A stretch of DNA of 64,000 bases from assembly GCA_041441465.1 (NCBI GenBank), contig JASDSY010000022.1, positions 310,001-374,000 of the forward strand, written 5' to 3'. The position numbers were made by a program, and so were the translations under genes. Below the pieces are notes generated by a model, which was given only the letters and a program-made list of their open reading frames with translations, was not told the origin of the DNA and did no database searches. This document shows positions 42,263 through 51,861 of the stretch, piece after piece; positions within the stretch are counted from its first letter, which is position 1; every line of letters begins with the position of its first letter. This stretch comes from JASDSY01 sp041441465. Lineage in GTDB: Bacteria; Muiribacteriota; UBA9980.

Positions 42263-44071
42263 TTAAGCCGAAGGCAGTATCGTGTCGGCGAAATTATCCA
42301 TTACGCGCTTCTGGATCATATGATTCAAAATCTTATGGAATTCATCAAATTTCATAGTAACCTGTTCAGGCTTGCAATACCTTCTCCATGTAACTTCAGC
42401 ATTTTCAGCTTCTTTTCCGCCGATAATCAATGTATTAGGATTTTTGCGCCTTATGCTGTTTCTTATTTTTTTGTTAAACGAATCGGTAGAATCGTCAACC
42501 TCAACCCTTACAAAATCGTTAGTCAATTCCGCCGCAATTTTATGGCAATATTCAATAAACTTATCGGATACCGGCACGATACATGCCTGAACCGGCGAAA
42601 GCCATGTAGGGAATGCGCCGCCGAATAATTCTATCAAAAACGCTATAAAACGTTCATGCGTACCGAGCGGAGCACGGTGTATAATATATGGACGCTGTTT
42701 TACGCCGTTATTGTCCGTAAATTCAAGGCCAAAACGTTCTGCCACAGCAAAGTCAAGCTGTGTCGTCGAAGCCGTTTCTTCGCGGCCGATAACATTTTTA
42801 ACCTGGAAATCGATTTTCGGCCCGTAAAATGCCGCTTCGCCGGCGCGTTCTTCATAGGCAATCCCGAGGTCATTAACTATTTCGCGCACTAATTTTTCAG
42901 AATATTCCCAGAGTTCTTCGTTATTAACATATTTATCCGGTTTATCCTTCGAGTGCATTGAAAGCCTTATCCAGAATTCGCCCATTCTAAAAAGGTCGTA
43001 ATAAAATTTATGAAGTTCAAGAACGCTTCTGAATTCCTGTTTTACCTGTTCGGTCGTACAGTAAATGTGCGCATCGTTCATGCACATGCCGCGCACGCGC
43101 AGAAGCCCTGAAACCTGGCCTGATTTCTCGTAACGGTAGTTATTGCCGTACTCGGCAAGCCTGTATGGAAGATCGCGGTAACTTTTAGGCAGCGACTTGA
43201 ATATCATGTGATGATGAGGACAGTTCATCGGTTTGAGATAGTATTTTTCGTTCTCATCGCCTTCCATCGGCGGAAACATCGAATCTTTATAATACGGCAG
43301 GTGTCCTGAAGTATGATACAGTCCCTCCTTCGTGATCTGCGGCGTCACAACACGCTTATAACCCTGTTTGAATTCCATTTCCTTAGCGAGCTTTTCGAGT
43401 TCTTCGCGGATAATCGTGCCGTTCGGAAGCCATAACGGGAGACCAACGCCTACTTCCTCGGAAATAGTAAATATTTCAAGTTCATGGCCGAGTTTTTTAT
43501 GGTCGCGCTGCATAGCCAATTCACGGCGTTTTAAAAATTCGTCAAGCGCCTCGGCTGTTTCGAACATCACGGCATAAATCCTGGTCATCATCGGATTTTT
43601 TTCAGAACCGCGCCAGTAAGCACCTGCAATCCTGTCTAATTTAAAGCAGTCTTTTTTTACGGACTTTGTAGATTCTATATGCGGTCCTTCGCACATATCG
43701 ACGAAAGGTCCGTTCTTATAAAATGAAAAAGTGCTCACACCCTGATTTTTAGACAATTCTTCAAGATATTCGGCTTTAAATTCCTGGCCCATTTCCTTAA
43801 GCCTTATAACAGCCGCCTCTTTAGAAAGCTCCTCGCGTTCGAATTTTTGATCCGCGTCGATTATTTTACGCATTTCTTTTTCGATAGCCTTAAAATCATT
43901 CTCGCTTATCGGCTCGTTAAGTATGAAATCATAATAAAAACCATCTTCTATAGCCGGCCCGAACCCAAGTTTCGAATTCGGCCTTAATTTTAAAACGGCC
44001 TGAGCTAAAACATGCGCCATCGAATGACGCGCGTTATCTAAAAATACATTATCATTTTTTTTGTGTTCCAT
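42263..44071 (-). CDS. thrS: Threonyl-tRNA synthetase lacking the TGS domain
   Basis: Charges tRNA-Thr. The 602-residue protein starts directly with the N2 editing domain (HSMAHVLAQAV, FGPAIEDGFYYDF, and the CEGPH segment), so the N-terminal TGS domain of about 60 residues found in most bacterial ThrS is absent. The class II catalytic core includes motif 2 region YRYEKSGQVSGLLRVRGM and the zinc Cys in MNCPHHHMIF, plus motif 3 APLGTHERFIAFLIE. The anticodon-binding domain follows (LSPVQACIVPVSDKF) with an extended tail. The ATG follows AGGAAGG. There is no in-frame upstream extension that would restore TGS. Confidence 0.95.
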   Translation of the reverse strand: MEHKKNDNVFLDNARHSMAHVLAQAVLKLRPNSKLGFGPAIEDGFYYDFILNEPISENDFKAIEKEMRKIIDADQKFEREELSKEAAVIRLKEMGQEFKAEYLEELSKNQGVSTFSFYKNGPFVDMCEGPHIESTKSVKKDCFKLDRIAGAYWRGSEKNPMMTRIYAVMFETAEALDEFLKRRELAMQRDHKKLGHELEIFTISEEVGVGLPLWLPNGTIIREELEKLAKEMEFKQGYKRVVTPQITKEGLYHTSGHLPYYKDSMFPPMEGDENEKYYLKPMNCPHHHMIFKSLPKSYRDLPYRLAEYGNNYRYEKSGQVSGLLRVRGMCMNDAHIYCTTEQVKQEFRSVLELHKFYYDLFRMGEFWIRLSMHSKDKPDKYVNNEELWEYSEKLVREIVNDLGIAYEERAGEAAFYGPKIDFQVKNVIGREETASTTQLDFAVAERFGLEFTDNNGVKQRPYIIHRAPLGTHERFIAFLIELFGGAFPTWLSPVQACIVPVSDKFIEYCHKIAAELTNDFVRVEVDDSTDSFNKKIRNSIRRKNPNTLIIGGKEAENAEVTWRRYCKPEQVTMKFDEFHKILNHMIQKRVMDNFADTILPSA

Positions 44072-44180
44072 TAAAAAATTTCCTTCCTGTTTATTATGTT
44101 TTTTAATTTTTAATTATTTTACTACTAAAATAAAACAATGTCAATTATCTCAATATTATTTTGTAATCGGCGAATAACAA

Positions 44181-46991
44181 TTATTGCATTATATACCGCC
44201 TGAATATTTTTATAAATTCAGCGCGTTCGATCGGTTTTGCAATATGCGCTTTAAATCCTTTATTTAATGATTTTTCGGCATATTCAGGGATATCGAAAGC
44301 CGTTTGCGCAATTATCGGAAGATCTGGCCGGAACTCGATAATTTTTTCGGCGGCGTCGTAGCCGCTTAATATCGGCATTTTTATATCCATCAAAACAAGC
44401 TTTATTTCCGGATGCTGCCGGCACATCTCAATAGCTTCAACGCCGTTTTCGGCCCTTAAAACATTTAATCCAGTGTCCGAGAGAATTTCACAAATATAAA
44501 AATAATTGCAATATTCGTCATCGGCAACAAGGATCGTAAAACCGCTTAGATTTGATAATTCATCATCGATATTTTTTTTAAGCTCGACATTCTTTTCCGA
44601 TTTCTTTGCTAAAATGTAAGGAATCGTGAAAAAAAACTTAGTGCCGGAACCGGGAACTGACTCAAACCAAATTTTCCCGCCTAAAAGCTCGACAAGGTTC
44701 TTACATATTAAAAGGCCGAGACCGGTACCGTGATATTTCTGACTTGCCCGCGATTCGATTTTACTGAATCGTTTAAATAATTTATCCTTGTCTTTATCAT
44801 CAATTCCATGTCCCGTATCTATAACATGAAACTGTACATACTCGCCTGAAATCTCATATCCGACTTTTATATAACCTTTATCCGTAAATTTTATTGCATT
44901 TCCTATCAAATTATTAAAAATCTGATATAACCTGGTCTCATCGGTAATAATATTACATTCCGGCACATTATCATTATTTTCTATAATAAGTTCAAGTTTT
45001 TTCTCCTGGATGCGCTCATAAAAAAATGTCTTAAGGTAATTCATCAATCCGTTTAACTGCATCGGTTTTTTTATTATTTCCAGCTGGCCCGTTTCTATTT
45101 TAGATATATCAAGAATATCGTCAATAATCGTTAAAAGCTGGTTGCAGCAATCCTTAATTATTTTCGAATAAAATTTTCTTTTTTCTATATCGCAATGCTC
45201 ATCGCATATCAGCAACGAGAAGCCCATGATTCCATTCATCGGCGTTCTTATTTCATGCGACATATTGGCTAAAAATGACGATTTCAACCGATTACTTTCT
45301 TCGGCTTTATCGCGCGCAGCGATCAATTCTTCGTTCATTGTCTGAATTTTTTTGTTTATTTCATTTAGTTCTTCGTTAAGCGCTATATATTCTTCATTTT
45401 TCAGCCTCAAGCTCTTTTCGCTTTCAATCAATAAAGTTTCATTGCGTTTTCTTTCAGTTATGTCGCGAACAATCGCGATTAAATAAACCTCATTGGCGAC
45501 TGAAAATTTTGTAAGACTCACTTCCGTATCTATCGGCCGGCCGTTCTGGGTAACATGCTTCCATTCAAAGAATTGCGGACTTCCGGTTTCAGCCTTGTCG
45601 ATATAATATTCAGCCATTTCTTCTGATTTTTTTCCGTCAGGCTGAACCTCAGCGGAAAATTGAAGAATGTTTTTACCCAATATCTCGCTCTTTTCAACTT
45701 CAAACATAGCAAGCGCCCTGATATTGCAGCTTTCAAATTTATTTTTTTTAATCGTAAAAATAGAATCATTGGCAGATTCGAATAAAAACCGGTACATCTC
45801 TTCACTATTTTTCAAAACCGCGTTCATTTTTTTTATCTTACGAGCGTTAAAAATAAGAATAACTATTACCAAAAGTTGAGATATAACAAAAATTATCCCG
45901 ATTACAATAAAATAAAAATATTTTTCATATAAATTATCAGGCCTGTTAATAACTATTGAATCAAGCGGCAGAGAGTTTATTTTAATTCCAAACCGTTCGA
46001 GTTGTTTATAGTCGAACATATTTCGATGCGGCGTAATTTTTAAAACAGGTATATTCGAAACTTTTTCACCCTTAAGAATACGCAGAACCAGCCCAGCCGC
46101 GTCAACCCCGTGATAATAGCCTGAAATCATCTTCCCGCCGGTAACGCCAAGATTTAAAAACATATCTGCATGATAAAACACTGGAACAGCCGAATTTTTA
46201 GTTAACTCTGGAATAAAAGTTTTATATTCAATATAATTTCCTTCAGAATTCCTGAAACAATCGCTTATAAAAATCACGTCGGTTTTTTTCAAAGTTTTAA
46301 CGGCATCTATTATCTTATTTTCAGTACCGAACCCGTTATCATCTAAAAAATAAAACTGCTGCCTGTATTCGGCGGCGATTTCTTTAAGATGTTTTTTATT
46401 AAGGCTTCCGGTCGAGGTATTATCGGTCAAAATAACTATGCGTTCAGTTTCCGGCAATACTTTTAAGATAAGATCGATATTCCCCTTGTAATCAGTAGCC
46501 GAAATTATTCCGGTGACTTCATTTTTAGGATAACCGTCTTCTATTTCCTCAATCCCTGAAAAGATTAAGGGAACACCGGGAAATAATTTAGCTTTTACAG
46601 ATAATAAGAACTCATAACCGTCTTTATCAGAAACAAAAATAGCATCCATTTTAAGATTATGATATTTATGAGTTAAAATGGAATCAAATTTGTGCGAATA
46701 ATCATCATTTATGCCTTTATAATGCCTTTTAGCATCTAGATATTCGTAATAAAACTCCACGGAATCACCGAATTCTTTTTTTATTGTTTCGGCAAATCCC
46801 CTGAATATATTATCTGACCATTCGTAACCTTTATGATATGAGTTAAACATGAGAATGTTTTTGACATCTGACTGAGCGGCACGGCAAAGATTAGAAGAAA
46901 AAACAACTATAATTATAGTTACAACAAAATATTTCAGTATTTTTAAATAAAATATAAATTCATAATTAGCATTTTTTTTTTTCGAAAACAC
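44181..46991 (-). CDS. Hybrid histidine kinase with extracytoplasmic ABC-type binding domain
   Basis: A 936-residue membrane sensor kinase. After an N-terminal membrane segment (YFVVTIIIVVFSSNLC) comes a periplasmic substrate-binding-like domain at about 35-340 (NILMFNSYHKGYEWSDNIFRG, GIISATDYKGNIDLILKVLPE) of the ABC_sub_bind type. A second transmembrane helix (FIVIGIIFVISQLLVIVILIF) leads to a PAS domain at about 400-520, a coiled coil, HisKA (FLANMSHEIRTPMNGIMGF, phospho-His), HATPase_c (NLIGNAIKFTD, GTGLGLLICKNLVELLGG) and a C-terminal receiver (VLMDIKMPILSGYDAA, phospho-Asp). It lacks an Hpt module. The ligand is unknown. It is monocistronic, with its own promoter at 47065-47094. Confidence 0.93.
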   Translation of the reverse strand: MFSKKKNANYEFIFYLKILKYFVVTIIIVVFSSNLCRAAQSDVKNILMFNSYHKGYEWSDNIFRGFAETIKKEFGDSVEFYYEYLDAKRHYKGINDDYSHKFDSILTHKYHNLKMDAIFVSDKDGYEFLLSVKAKLFPGVPLIFSGIEEIEDGYPKNEVTGIISATDYKGNIDLILKVLPETERIVILTDNTSTGSLNKKHLKEIAAEYRQQFYFLDDNGFGTENKIIDAVKTLKKTDVIFISDCFRNSEGNYIEYKTFIPELTKNSAVPVFYHADMFLNLGVTGGKMISGYYHGVDAAGLVLRILKGEKVSNIPVLKITPHRNMFDYKQLERFGIKINSLPLDSIVINRPDNLYEKYFYFIVIGIIFVISQLLVIVILIFNARKIKKMNAVLKNSEEMYRFLFESANDSIFTIKKNKFESCNIRALAMFEVEKSEILGKNILQFSAEVQPDGKKSEEMAEYYIDKAETGSPQFFEWKHVTQNGRPIDTEVSLTKFSVANEVYLIAIVRDITERKRNETLLIESEKSLRLKNEEYIALNEELNEINKKIQTMNEELIAARDKAEESNRLKSSFLANMSHEIRTPMNGIMGFSLLICDEHCDIEKRKFYSKIIKDCCNQLLTIIDDILDISKIETGQLEIIKKPMQLNGLMNYLKTFFYERIQEKKLELIIENNDNVPECNIITDETRLYQIFNNLIGNAIKFTDKGYIKVGYEISGEYVQFHVIDTGHGIDDKDKDKLFKRFSKIESRASQKYHGTGLGLLICKNLVELLGGKIWFESVPGSGTKFFFTIPYILAKKSEKNVELKKNIDDELSNLSGFTILVADDEYCNYFYICEILSDTGLNVLRAENGVEAIEMCRQHPEIKLVLMDIKMPILSGYDAAEKIIEFRPDLPIIAQTAFDIPEYAEKSLNKGFKAHIAKPIERAEFIKIFRRYIMQ

Positions 46992-47064
46992 TTTATCTCC
47001 AGAAATTTTTACCCAATAACGTTTCGAAGCAAATTAACAAATTTCGTCTCTTTTTACACATGAA

Positions 47065-47094
47065 ATTTTACTATATTACTTATGAAATTGTCAA
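47065..47094 (-). promoter_or_regulatory. Promoter of the hybrid kinase gene
   Basis: Minus-strand TTGACA (47089-47094) and TAAAAT (47065-47070), spacer 18 bp, 74 bp upstream of the ATG. Confidence 0.55.
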
Positions 47095-47114
47095 TTTTTT
47101 ATTTTTAAGATTAT

Positions 47115-48095
47115 TTACTTAATTCTAACAGCATTTTCAAAATATAATATTCCTTTTTTGTTCCATGAACTATTATCTTTATTAAAAAAGCATTTAGCGG
47201 CATACGTTACCTGACTATCCCATAATTTCGGCAGTTTTTGACCGGCCGCTATTTTAACGGGAACCGCATTGGTAATATTTGGCGCCACTCCCTGGCAGCA
47301 GCCGTCCCAGAAATATTTTCCAATCAATATTACGCCGGCAGTTTCAGATAAAGTACCTACATAGTAGCCCTGTATTTTTAACTCAGAATCGACATACTTC
47401 ATTAAAGACTTTTCTTCGTTCGGAACGATATTTGAAATATCCTTATCTTTATTTGAATAAAGATAATTTTCAATATCCGAGATATTAAATTCATTTAAAG
47501 CGTCATATCTCGCCTGAGCAGCCGGGGTCGGCAGTTCATCCTTCGAAAGCTCATTTGAAATAGATGTCAGTGTATGGCCGTCGATTCTATATATATAACC
47601 GTCAGCAGGCCGCGGCTCGATATGGAACACGCCCGTGATCATCACCGGATTATTCCTTTCAAGCGCTACAGCATCTTTCATTTGTATCAGGACATATTGA
47701 TTATATTGCGGCCTGGGGCCATAACAACATGTCTGAGCCGAACGAAGCAGACAAAAAACTTTTATTTTATCAGCCGTTTCAAGCGGATACATAAAACCTA
47801 CCATTTTGACCATTTTTCCGTCAGCGGTTAATTTTAAATAATCAGGTACAGGATTATTCTTTGCCGGATCATAATCCCACATTCCCAAAGTAGTAAAAGG
47901 CAAATATAAAGTACCTACATTTTTAACTGATTTTTCGTCAATCACAATAGTTCTATGGCCGCCGCTTATTTCATTTTTTGTTTCAACGGCGATACGGTCG
48001 TTATTTCGGGATAAATTATCATACAAATATTTTTCGCCGGTATAGCCAATTCCAGCTATTATCAAAAGCAGCGCAATTAAAATTATTTTTTTCAT
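47115..48095 (-). CDS. DUF3299-type membrane-anchored protein
   Basis: A 326-residue protein with an N-terminal membrane anchor (IILIALLLIIAGIGYTG). The central part matches DUF3299: VKMVGFMYPLETADKIKVFCLLRSAQTCCYGPRPQ, with the CC pair before YGP, and a second Cys-rich place (WDGCCQGVAP) near residue 265 that looks like a duplicated DUF3299-like unit. I chose the ATG at 48095, which follows ACGGAG, over one 51 nt further out. It is the last gene of a cluster with a MacB-like permease, an ATPase and His-rich periplasmic proteins. DUF3299 proteins often travel with metal-related ABC clusters; exact function unknown. Confidence 0.8.
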   Translation of the reverse strand: MKKIILIALLLIIAGIGYTGEKYLYDNLSRNNDRIAVETKNEISGGHRTIVIDEKSVKNVGTLYLPFTTLGMWDYDPAKNNPVPDYLKLTADGKMVKMVGFMYPLETADKIKVFCLLRSAQTCCYGPRPQYNQYVLIQMKDAVALERNNPVMITGVFHIEPRPADGYIYRIDGHTLTSISNELSKDELPTPAAQARYDALNEFNISDIENYLYSNKDKDISNIVPNEEKSLMKYVDSELKIQGYYVGTLSETAGVILIGKYFWDGCCQGVAPNITNAVPVKIAAGQKLPKLWDSQVTYAAKCFFNKDNSSWNKKGILYFENAVRIK

Positions 48096-48242
48096 TTTCA
48101 ACTCCGTATACACAGAATAATTTTCAACGTTATTCTTTATTTTCAATATTTTTTATAACTAACTTAATTTTCACACCTTAAAAATGTCTGTTAATAATGA
48201 TTTTTAAAATTCAGCCGGGTTTTTATAGTGAAATTCAATTCA

Positions 48243-49487
48243 TCAGCTTAACGGTCTTAGATTTTTTATTATATCGATGCGGTAACTGTTAATTGCCGGT
48301 ATTAAGCCGGCTGCCGCACCGGCCAATAATGTTACAGCAGCAATATACAATTCTTCAATAAAAAAAACAGATGCATATATTTTAACGCCGATTTCGGCTC
48401 CTATATAAATTGAAACAAAATGTATTATCATATGGCCGGCCGCGGCTCCTATTAATGATCCAAATGCCGTAATAAAAAGGCTTTCGCCTATAGCTGCGGC
48501 GAAAACAATATTTCTGGTCGCTCCCAGAAAACGGATCAACGCTATATCGCGCCTTCTTGAATACGCGGCGTTCAATAAAACCGTAAAAAGAAACATCAAT
48601 GCCATGATTCCGACCATTATCGAAACCGCCGAAAGAACGCTGTCAACCCAGCCTATTATATTAAAAAGCCTCGGAAGTACCTCATTCGGGACAATAAACT
48701 GCGCTTTTGCCGACTGATTAATATTATATTTTAAATCCTGAATTCCAGGATGCACAGCGCCTCCCAATATATGCCTTAGTTTTATATATGCGCCTGAGAT
48801 TTCACGGTGTTCTTCGCTGAGCGCCATAGCCGCAGTTTCAATGCCGTGGCCCGACAATGTATAAAAACTTTTTAACGGTATATAAATAGCCCTGTCATAA
48901 GGCGTGCCTGTCGGGGCCATAATCCCTGAAACTTTTATTACATTATTATGAACAGGATCGCCCTGTTTCACTCCGCATACCGGATTAAAAGTTGAACCAA
49001 TATTCATTTTTAATTCGAGCGCCGCCTGATAACCGCATACAGCTTCGTTCGTATCTTTGAATATTCTTCCGGATCCGCCCGATGCCGCTTCAAATGTGAA
49101 TTTTTTACCTGGCGAGTACTCGAATTCCGTAAAAAATTCAGACTCAATGGCATTTACCCGAACGCCGGCGAATGAGTGGCCTGTGCAAAAGGGAATTATT
49201 TTTTCGACAATTTTGTCATCAGCGACTTTTTGCATATACGTCCACGGAATTTTCCCCGGCATTTCCTCGAGGTGATAGAGTGCATTTAAAACTATTTGCA
49301 ATGACGAGCCTTTCGGACCTAAAATTGCGTCAACACCCAGACCTACTTTAGTAAAATTATCATGTGTCTGATTGCGTACCGATGTCACCGAAGTTAAAAG
49401 AGCTATCGCAATGGCCACCGAAATACAGGCAATAAACGAAGAAAGAGCATGATGCTTTATGCTTTTATATATCATTTTTACTACCAT
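48243..49487 (-). CDS. ABC permease, MacB/LolE (FtsX-like) type
   Basis: A 414-residue inner-membrane protein. An N-terminal helix (ALSSFIACISVAIAIALLT) is followed by a periplasmic MacB-like domain (about 45-280) and three C-terminal helices with the FtsX signature AAYSRRRDIALIRFLGATRNIVF and GESLFITAFGSLIGA. FtsX-type permeases use ATP in the cytoplasm to drive mechanical work in the periplasm or the release of lipoproteins or peptides, not classic import. Its partner ATPase is 113 bp upstream. In the known zinc-related cluster of Vibrio (Zrg) an analogous pair occurs; transfer of that role here is inference. Confidence 0.85.
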   Translation of the reverse strand: MVVKMIYKSIKHHALSSFIACISVAIAIALLTSVTSVRNQTHDNFTKVGLGVDAILGPKGSSLQIVLNALYHLEEMPGKIPWTYMQKVADDKIVEKIIPFCTGHSFAGVRVNAIESEFFTEFEYSPGKKFTFEAASGGSGRIFKDTNEAVCGYQAALELKMNIGSTFNPVCGVKQGDPVHNNVIKVSGIMAPTGTPYDRAIYIPLKSFYTLSGHGIETAAMALSEEHREISGAYIKLRHILGGAVHPGIQDLKYNINQSAKAQFIVPNEVLPRLFNIIGWVDSVLSAVSIMVGIMALMFLFTVLLNAAYSRRRDIALIRFLGATRNIVFAAAIGESLFITAFGSLIGAAAGHMIIHFVSIYIGAEIGVKIYASVFFIEELYIAAVTLLAGAAAGLIPAINSYRIDIIKNLRPLS

Positions 49488-49600
49488 AAAAACCGTCCTA
49501 ATAAAAACGCAATCCGCGTTTTATCATAATATTATTATCACGTTAAAGATTTTCATAATTCAATACATTCGTTATATATAATATACCCGAAATGAAATAA

Positions 49601-50254
49601 TTAAAACTTATTAATTTCATTAAATTTCAATTTATGTTCAAACGAATTAATTACGTCGGGTTCGTGGCTTACCAATATAAGGGCCGCACCTATTTTTTCA
49701 GTATTTTCCTTAAGAATTTCCAGCACGAAATCTGAATTTTCAGCATCGAGCGAACTCGTAGGCTCATCGGCAAGTATAAGCACCGGCTTTTTCATTACGG
49801 AGCGTATCACGGCGATTCGCTGCTGCTGGCCGAGTGATAGTTCATAAGGGTATTTATTGATTTCCCTGGATAATCCTGCCGCGCTTAGATTTTCAAGTAT
49901 TTCACCGCGATCGTATTTTGCGCCGCTTAATTTTAAAGCTATTTCAATATTTTCTAATGCAGTATATGCCTGCAATAAATTTAAATTTTGAAAAATATAT
50001 CCGATGTTACGCGCGCGAAAATTATCCAATTCATCATTTTTTAAACATGTCAATTCCGTGCCGCATATTTTCACATTTCCCGCTGCCGGTCTTAAAACAC
50101 CAGACAAAACGTTCAAAAAAGTCGTTTTACCTGACCCGGAGCGGCCAAGTATTGCAAGTTGGCCGCGCTCCGGTAAAGTAAATTCGCTTATTTTCAATAC
50201 GGCGTTTTCATTATCTCCGTAATCTACTAAAAGGTCTTTTACTTCAATTATCAT
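49601..50254 (-). CDS. ABC ATPase, LolD/MacB type
   Basis: A 217-residue ATPase with Walker A GRSGSGKTTFLN, signature LSLGQQQRIAV, Walker B LILADEPTSSLD and switch His VSHEPD. It pairs with the FtsX-like permease. Start and upstream stop overlap as TAATG, so it is translationally coupled to the gene for the His-rich periplasmic protein. The LolD-like sequence class fits export- or mechanotransmission-type ABC systems. Confidence 0.92.
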   Translation of the reverse strand: MIIEVKDLLVDYGDNENAVLKISEFTLPERGQLAILGRSGSGKTTFLNVLSGVLRPAAGNVKICGTELTCLKNDELDNFRARNIGYIFQNLNLLQAYTALENIEIALKLSGAKYDRGEILENLSAAGLSREINKYPYELSLGQQQRIAVIRSVMKKPVLILADEPTSSLDAENSDFVLEILKENTEKIGAALILVSHEPDVINSFEHKLKFNEINKF

Positions 50255-50748
50255 TAATCATCAATTCCTTCAGGATACGCAATTTTCGTGTCCATTAAAA
50301 TTCCTTTAAAATTGACCTTTGCAGTCGCTTTAAATTTTAATGAGTCTATTTTTAATGATGGGTCGCTTCCGACAAAATGTGAACAATCTCCGACGGCCTC
50401 TTCCGCGAGCACAATCGGATCGGCTTTTAAGATCAATTCTTTTTTTTCTTTCATTCCTGAAATCGCGATTTCTAATTTTATATCGTTATCTTTTATCCTT
50501 ACCGCCTTTGAAGTTTCGGTTCCGCCGCCTACAAACCATATTTCAATGGTTTCACCGGTAACTTTAACCTCGGCATGACCAAATTCACAAGATTTCATAA
50601 TATTGAGACAACCTCCATGCGGCGCCTCATGTTCACCAATTTTATGATTATATTCATTATGATGTTTTTCGTGGCTATTATCAGCCAAAACCATTTCAGA
50701 ATTAAACAACATAAAAATAAAAATTAAGGTTATAAATATATTTTTCAT
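50254..50748 (-). CDS. Periplasmic His-rich protein, ZrgA-like candidate
   Basis: A 164-residue exported protein with signal peptide IFITLIFIFMLFNSEMVLA. The mature N-terminus is His-rich (NSHEKHHNEYNHKIGEHEAPHGG), a likely metal-binding stretch. The rest is a beta domain with CEFGHAEVKVTGETIEIWF and two further Cys. It resembles, by layout more than by motif, the ZrgA/DUF2796 zinc-binding proteins that partner DUF3299 and MacB-like ABC genes. The ATG at 50748 has AAGGATGG upstream. It overlaps the ATPase start by one base. Confidence 0.65.
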   Translation of the reverse strand: MKNIFITLIFIFMLFNSEMVLADNSHEKHHNEYNHKIGEHEAPHGGCLNIMKSCEFGHAEVKVTGETIEIWFVGGGTETSKAVRIKDNDIKLEIAISGMKEKKELILKADPIVLAEEAVGDCSHFVGSDPSLKIDSLKFKATAKVNFKGILMDTKIAYPEGIDD

Positions 50749-50860
50749 AATTGTACCATCCTTGCAAAATAGAAAATTACATTGATTAAAAATCTTAATC
50801 AATACTTTATTTTGATTTTTTATCTAAAAAATATTGGATAATTTTAAAATATGGTTTTAG

Positions 50861-51175
50861 TTAGAAAGATAACGGAGGGGCACGTAAAAAATTTGAATAT
50901 TTTACAGCAACAATTATTACAGGTTCATTATAAATTATTTTTAATATACCTCGAAAAAAGATAAAATAACAAAAAAGAAAAATTGTCACTACAGCTGCCG
51001 AAGATAAAATACAAAAATTACAAATTAAACATTCAGAATGATTTTGCTCATCATGTGATTGATCATTTTCAACATGTATGTGAAAAAAAGATGCTGAAAT
51101 CGCGGCAATAAAAACCAACAGCAAAAAAGAAAAAAATAAGAACTTACAGTTTTTTATTTTAGAAGAGCCTAACAT
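50861..51175 (-). CDS. Small membrane protein with His/Cys cluster (DUF2946-like)
   Basis: A 104-residue protein with an N-terminal helix (FLFFSFLLLVFIAAISASF), a metal-ligand-rich loop (HIHVENDQSHDEQNHSECLICNFC) and a second helix (AAVVTIFLFCYFIFF), ending RAPPLSF. The arrangement, including the terminal RAPP, matches DUF2946-like proteins found with copper or zinc genes. First gene of the cluster, behind the promoter at 51241-51269. An upstream TTG is possible; the ATG at 51175 has a modest GGA site. Confidence 0.65.
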   Translation of the reverse strand: MLGSSKIKNCKFLFFSFLLLVFIAAISASFFHIHVENDQSHDEQNHSECLICNFCILSSAAVVTIFLFCYFIFFRGILKIIYNEPVIIVAVKYSNFLRAPPLSF

Positions 51176-51240
51176 ACGTTTTTCCAAAGTAAAAATAATT
51201 AATTATATTAAAAATAATAACCGATTAAAATAATATAACT

Positions 51241-51269
51241 ATTTTATTGCATTTTATTTTTTTTGTCAA
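51241..51269 (-). promoter_or_regulatory. Promoter of the DUF2946/ABC/DUF3299 cluster
   Basis: Minus-strand TTGACA (51264-51269) and TAAAAT (51241-51246), 17-bp spacer. No clear Fur/Zur-type palindrome was found by eye. Confidence 0.6.
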
Positions 51270-51351
51270 TATTTTTTATTATCTCTAATGAATACAAACT
51301 AAATTATAAAAATTAACTTATAATTAATAATTCCTAAAAAAAGAAGGGTTT

Positions 51352-51798
51352 ATGTTTAAAAAATTTATTATTATTTACAATTTTACAGCAATAATAATAT
51401 TATTAAATATATTATTTGTAATTCCAGCTCATAGTTATAATAACGAAAAATATTTTATAGGAAAATGCTGGTATGAAAATCAGTCTGGAAAGTTATTAAT
51501 TGAATTGACTGAAAACAACACTTACTACGTATGGTTTATCGATAAATACGGTTCTATAATCAAAGAAGAAGGTTTATACCGATTTAGTTCAAGATATAAT
51601 ACCTTATCATTTTCAGAAGCATTTATAACTCCAAAAAAAACATCGCCAGTTTATGGCCGCGAATTTGAAATTCAAAAAAATCATACCGAAAATATACTCA
51701 TTTTAAAAGATTGTAAAAATAAAAACTATTACGAATTTTCAATAGAAAAGAATCATATAAGCGGAAAATGCCCGTGTTCATTTTGCAGAAAAAAATAA
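51352..51798 (+). CDS. Small secreted protein, unknown
   Basis: A 148-residue exported protein with signal peptide IIIYNFTAIIILLNILFVIPAHS. The mature part is a small beta-rich domain (GKCWYENQSGKLLIELTENNTYYVWFI) of the kind seen in lipocalin-like or DUF-type periplasmic proteins, and ends with a Cys cluster (KCPCSFCRKK). I do not recognise a family. AAGAAGGG precedes the ATG. It is transcribed alone, opposite to the metal cluster, and ends at a strong terminator. Confidence 0.65.
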   Translation: MFKKFIIIYNFTAIIILLNILFVIPAHSYNNEKYFIGKCWYENQSGKLLIELTENNTYYVWFIDKYGSIIKEEGLYRFSSRYNTLSFSEAFITPKKTSPVYGREFEIQKNHTENILILKDCKNKNYYEFSIEKNHISGKCPCSFCRKK

Positions 51799-51839
51799 AA
51801 AAACTCCCCCTTATTGATAAACAAACGGGGGAGTTTTTT
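51797..51839 (+). terminator. Bidirectional terminator between the small secreted gene and the M4 protease gene
   Basis: AAAACTCCCCC pairs with GGGGGAGTTTT around a 16-nt loop, with U and A tracts on both sides. Confidence 0.9.
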
Positions 51840-51861
51840 ATGAATTACCTGAGAGATTTTA

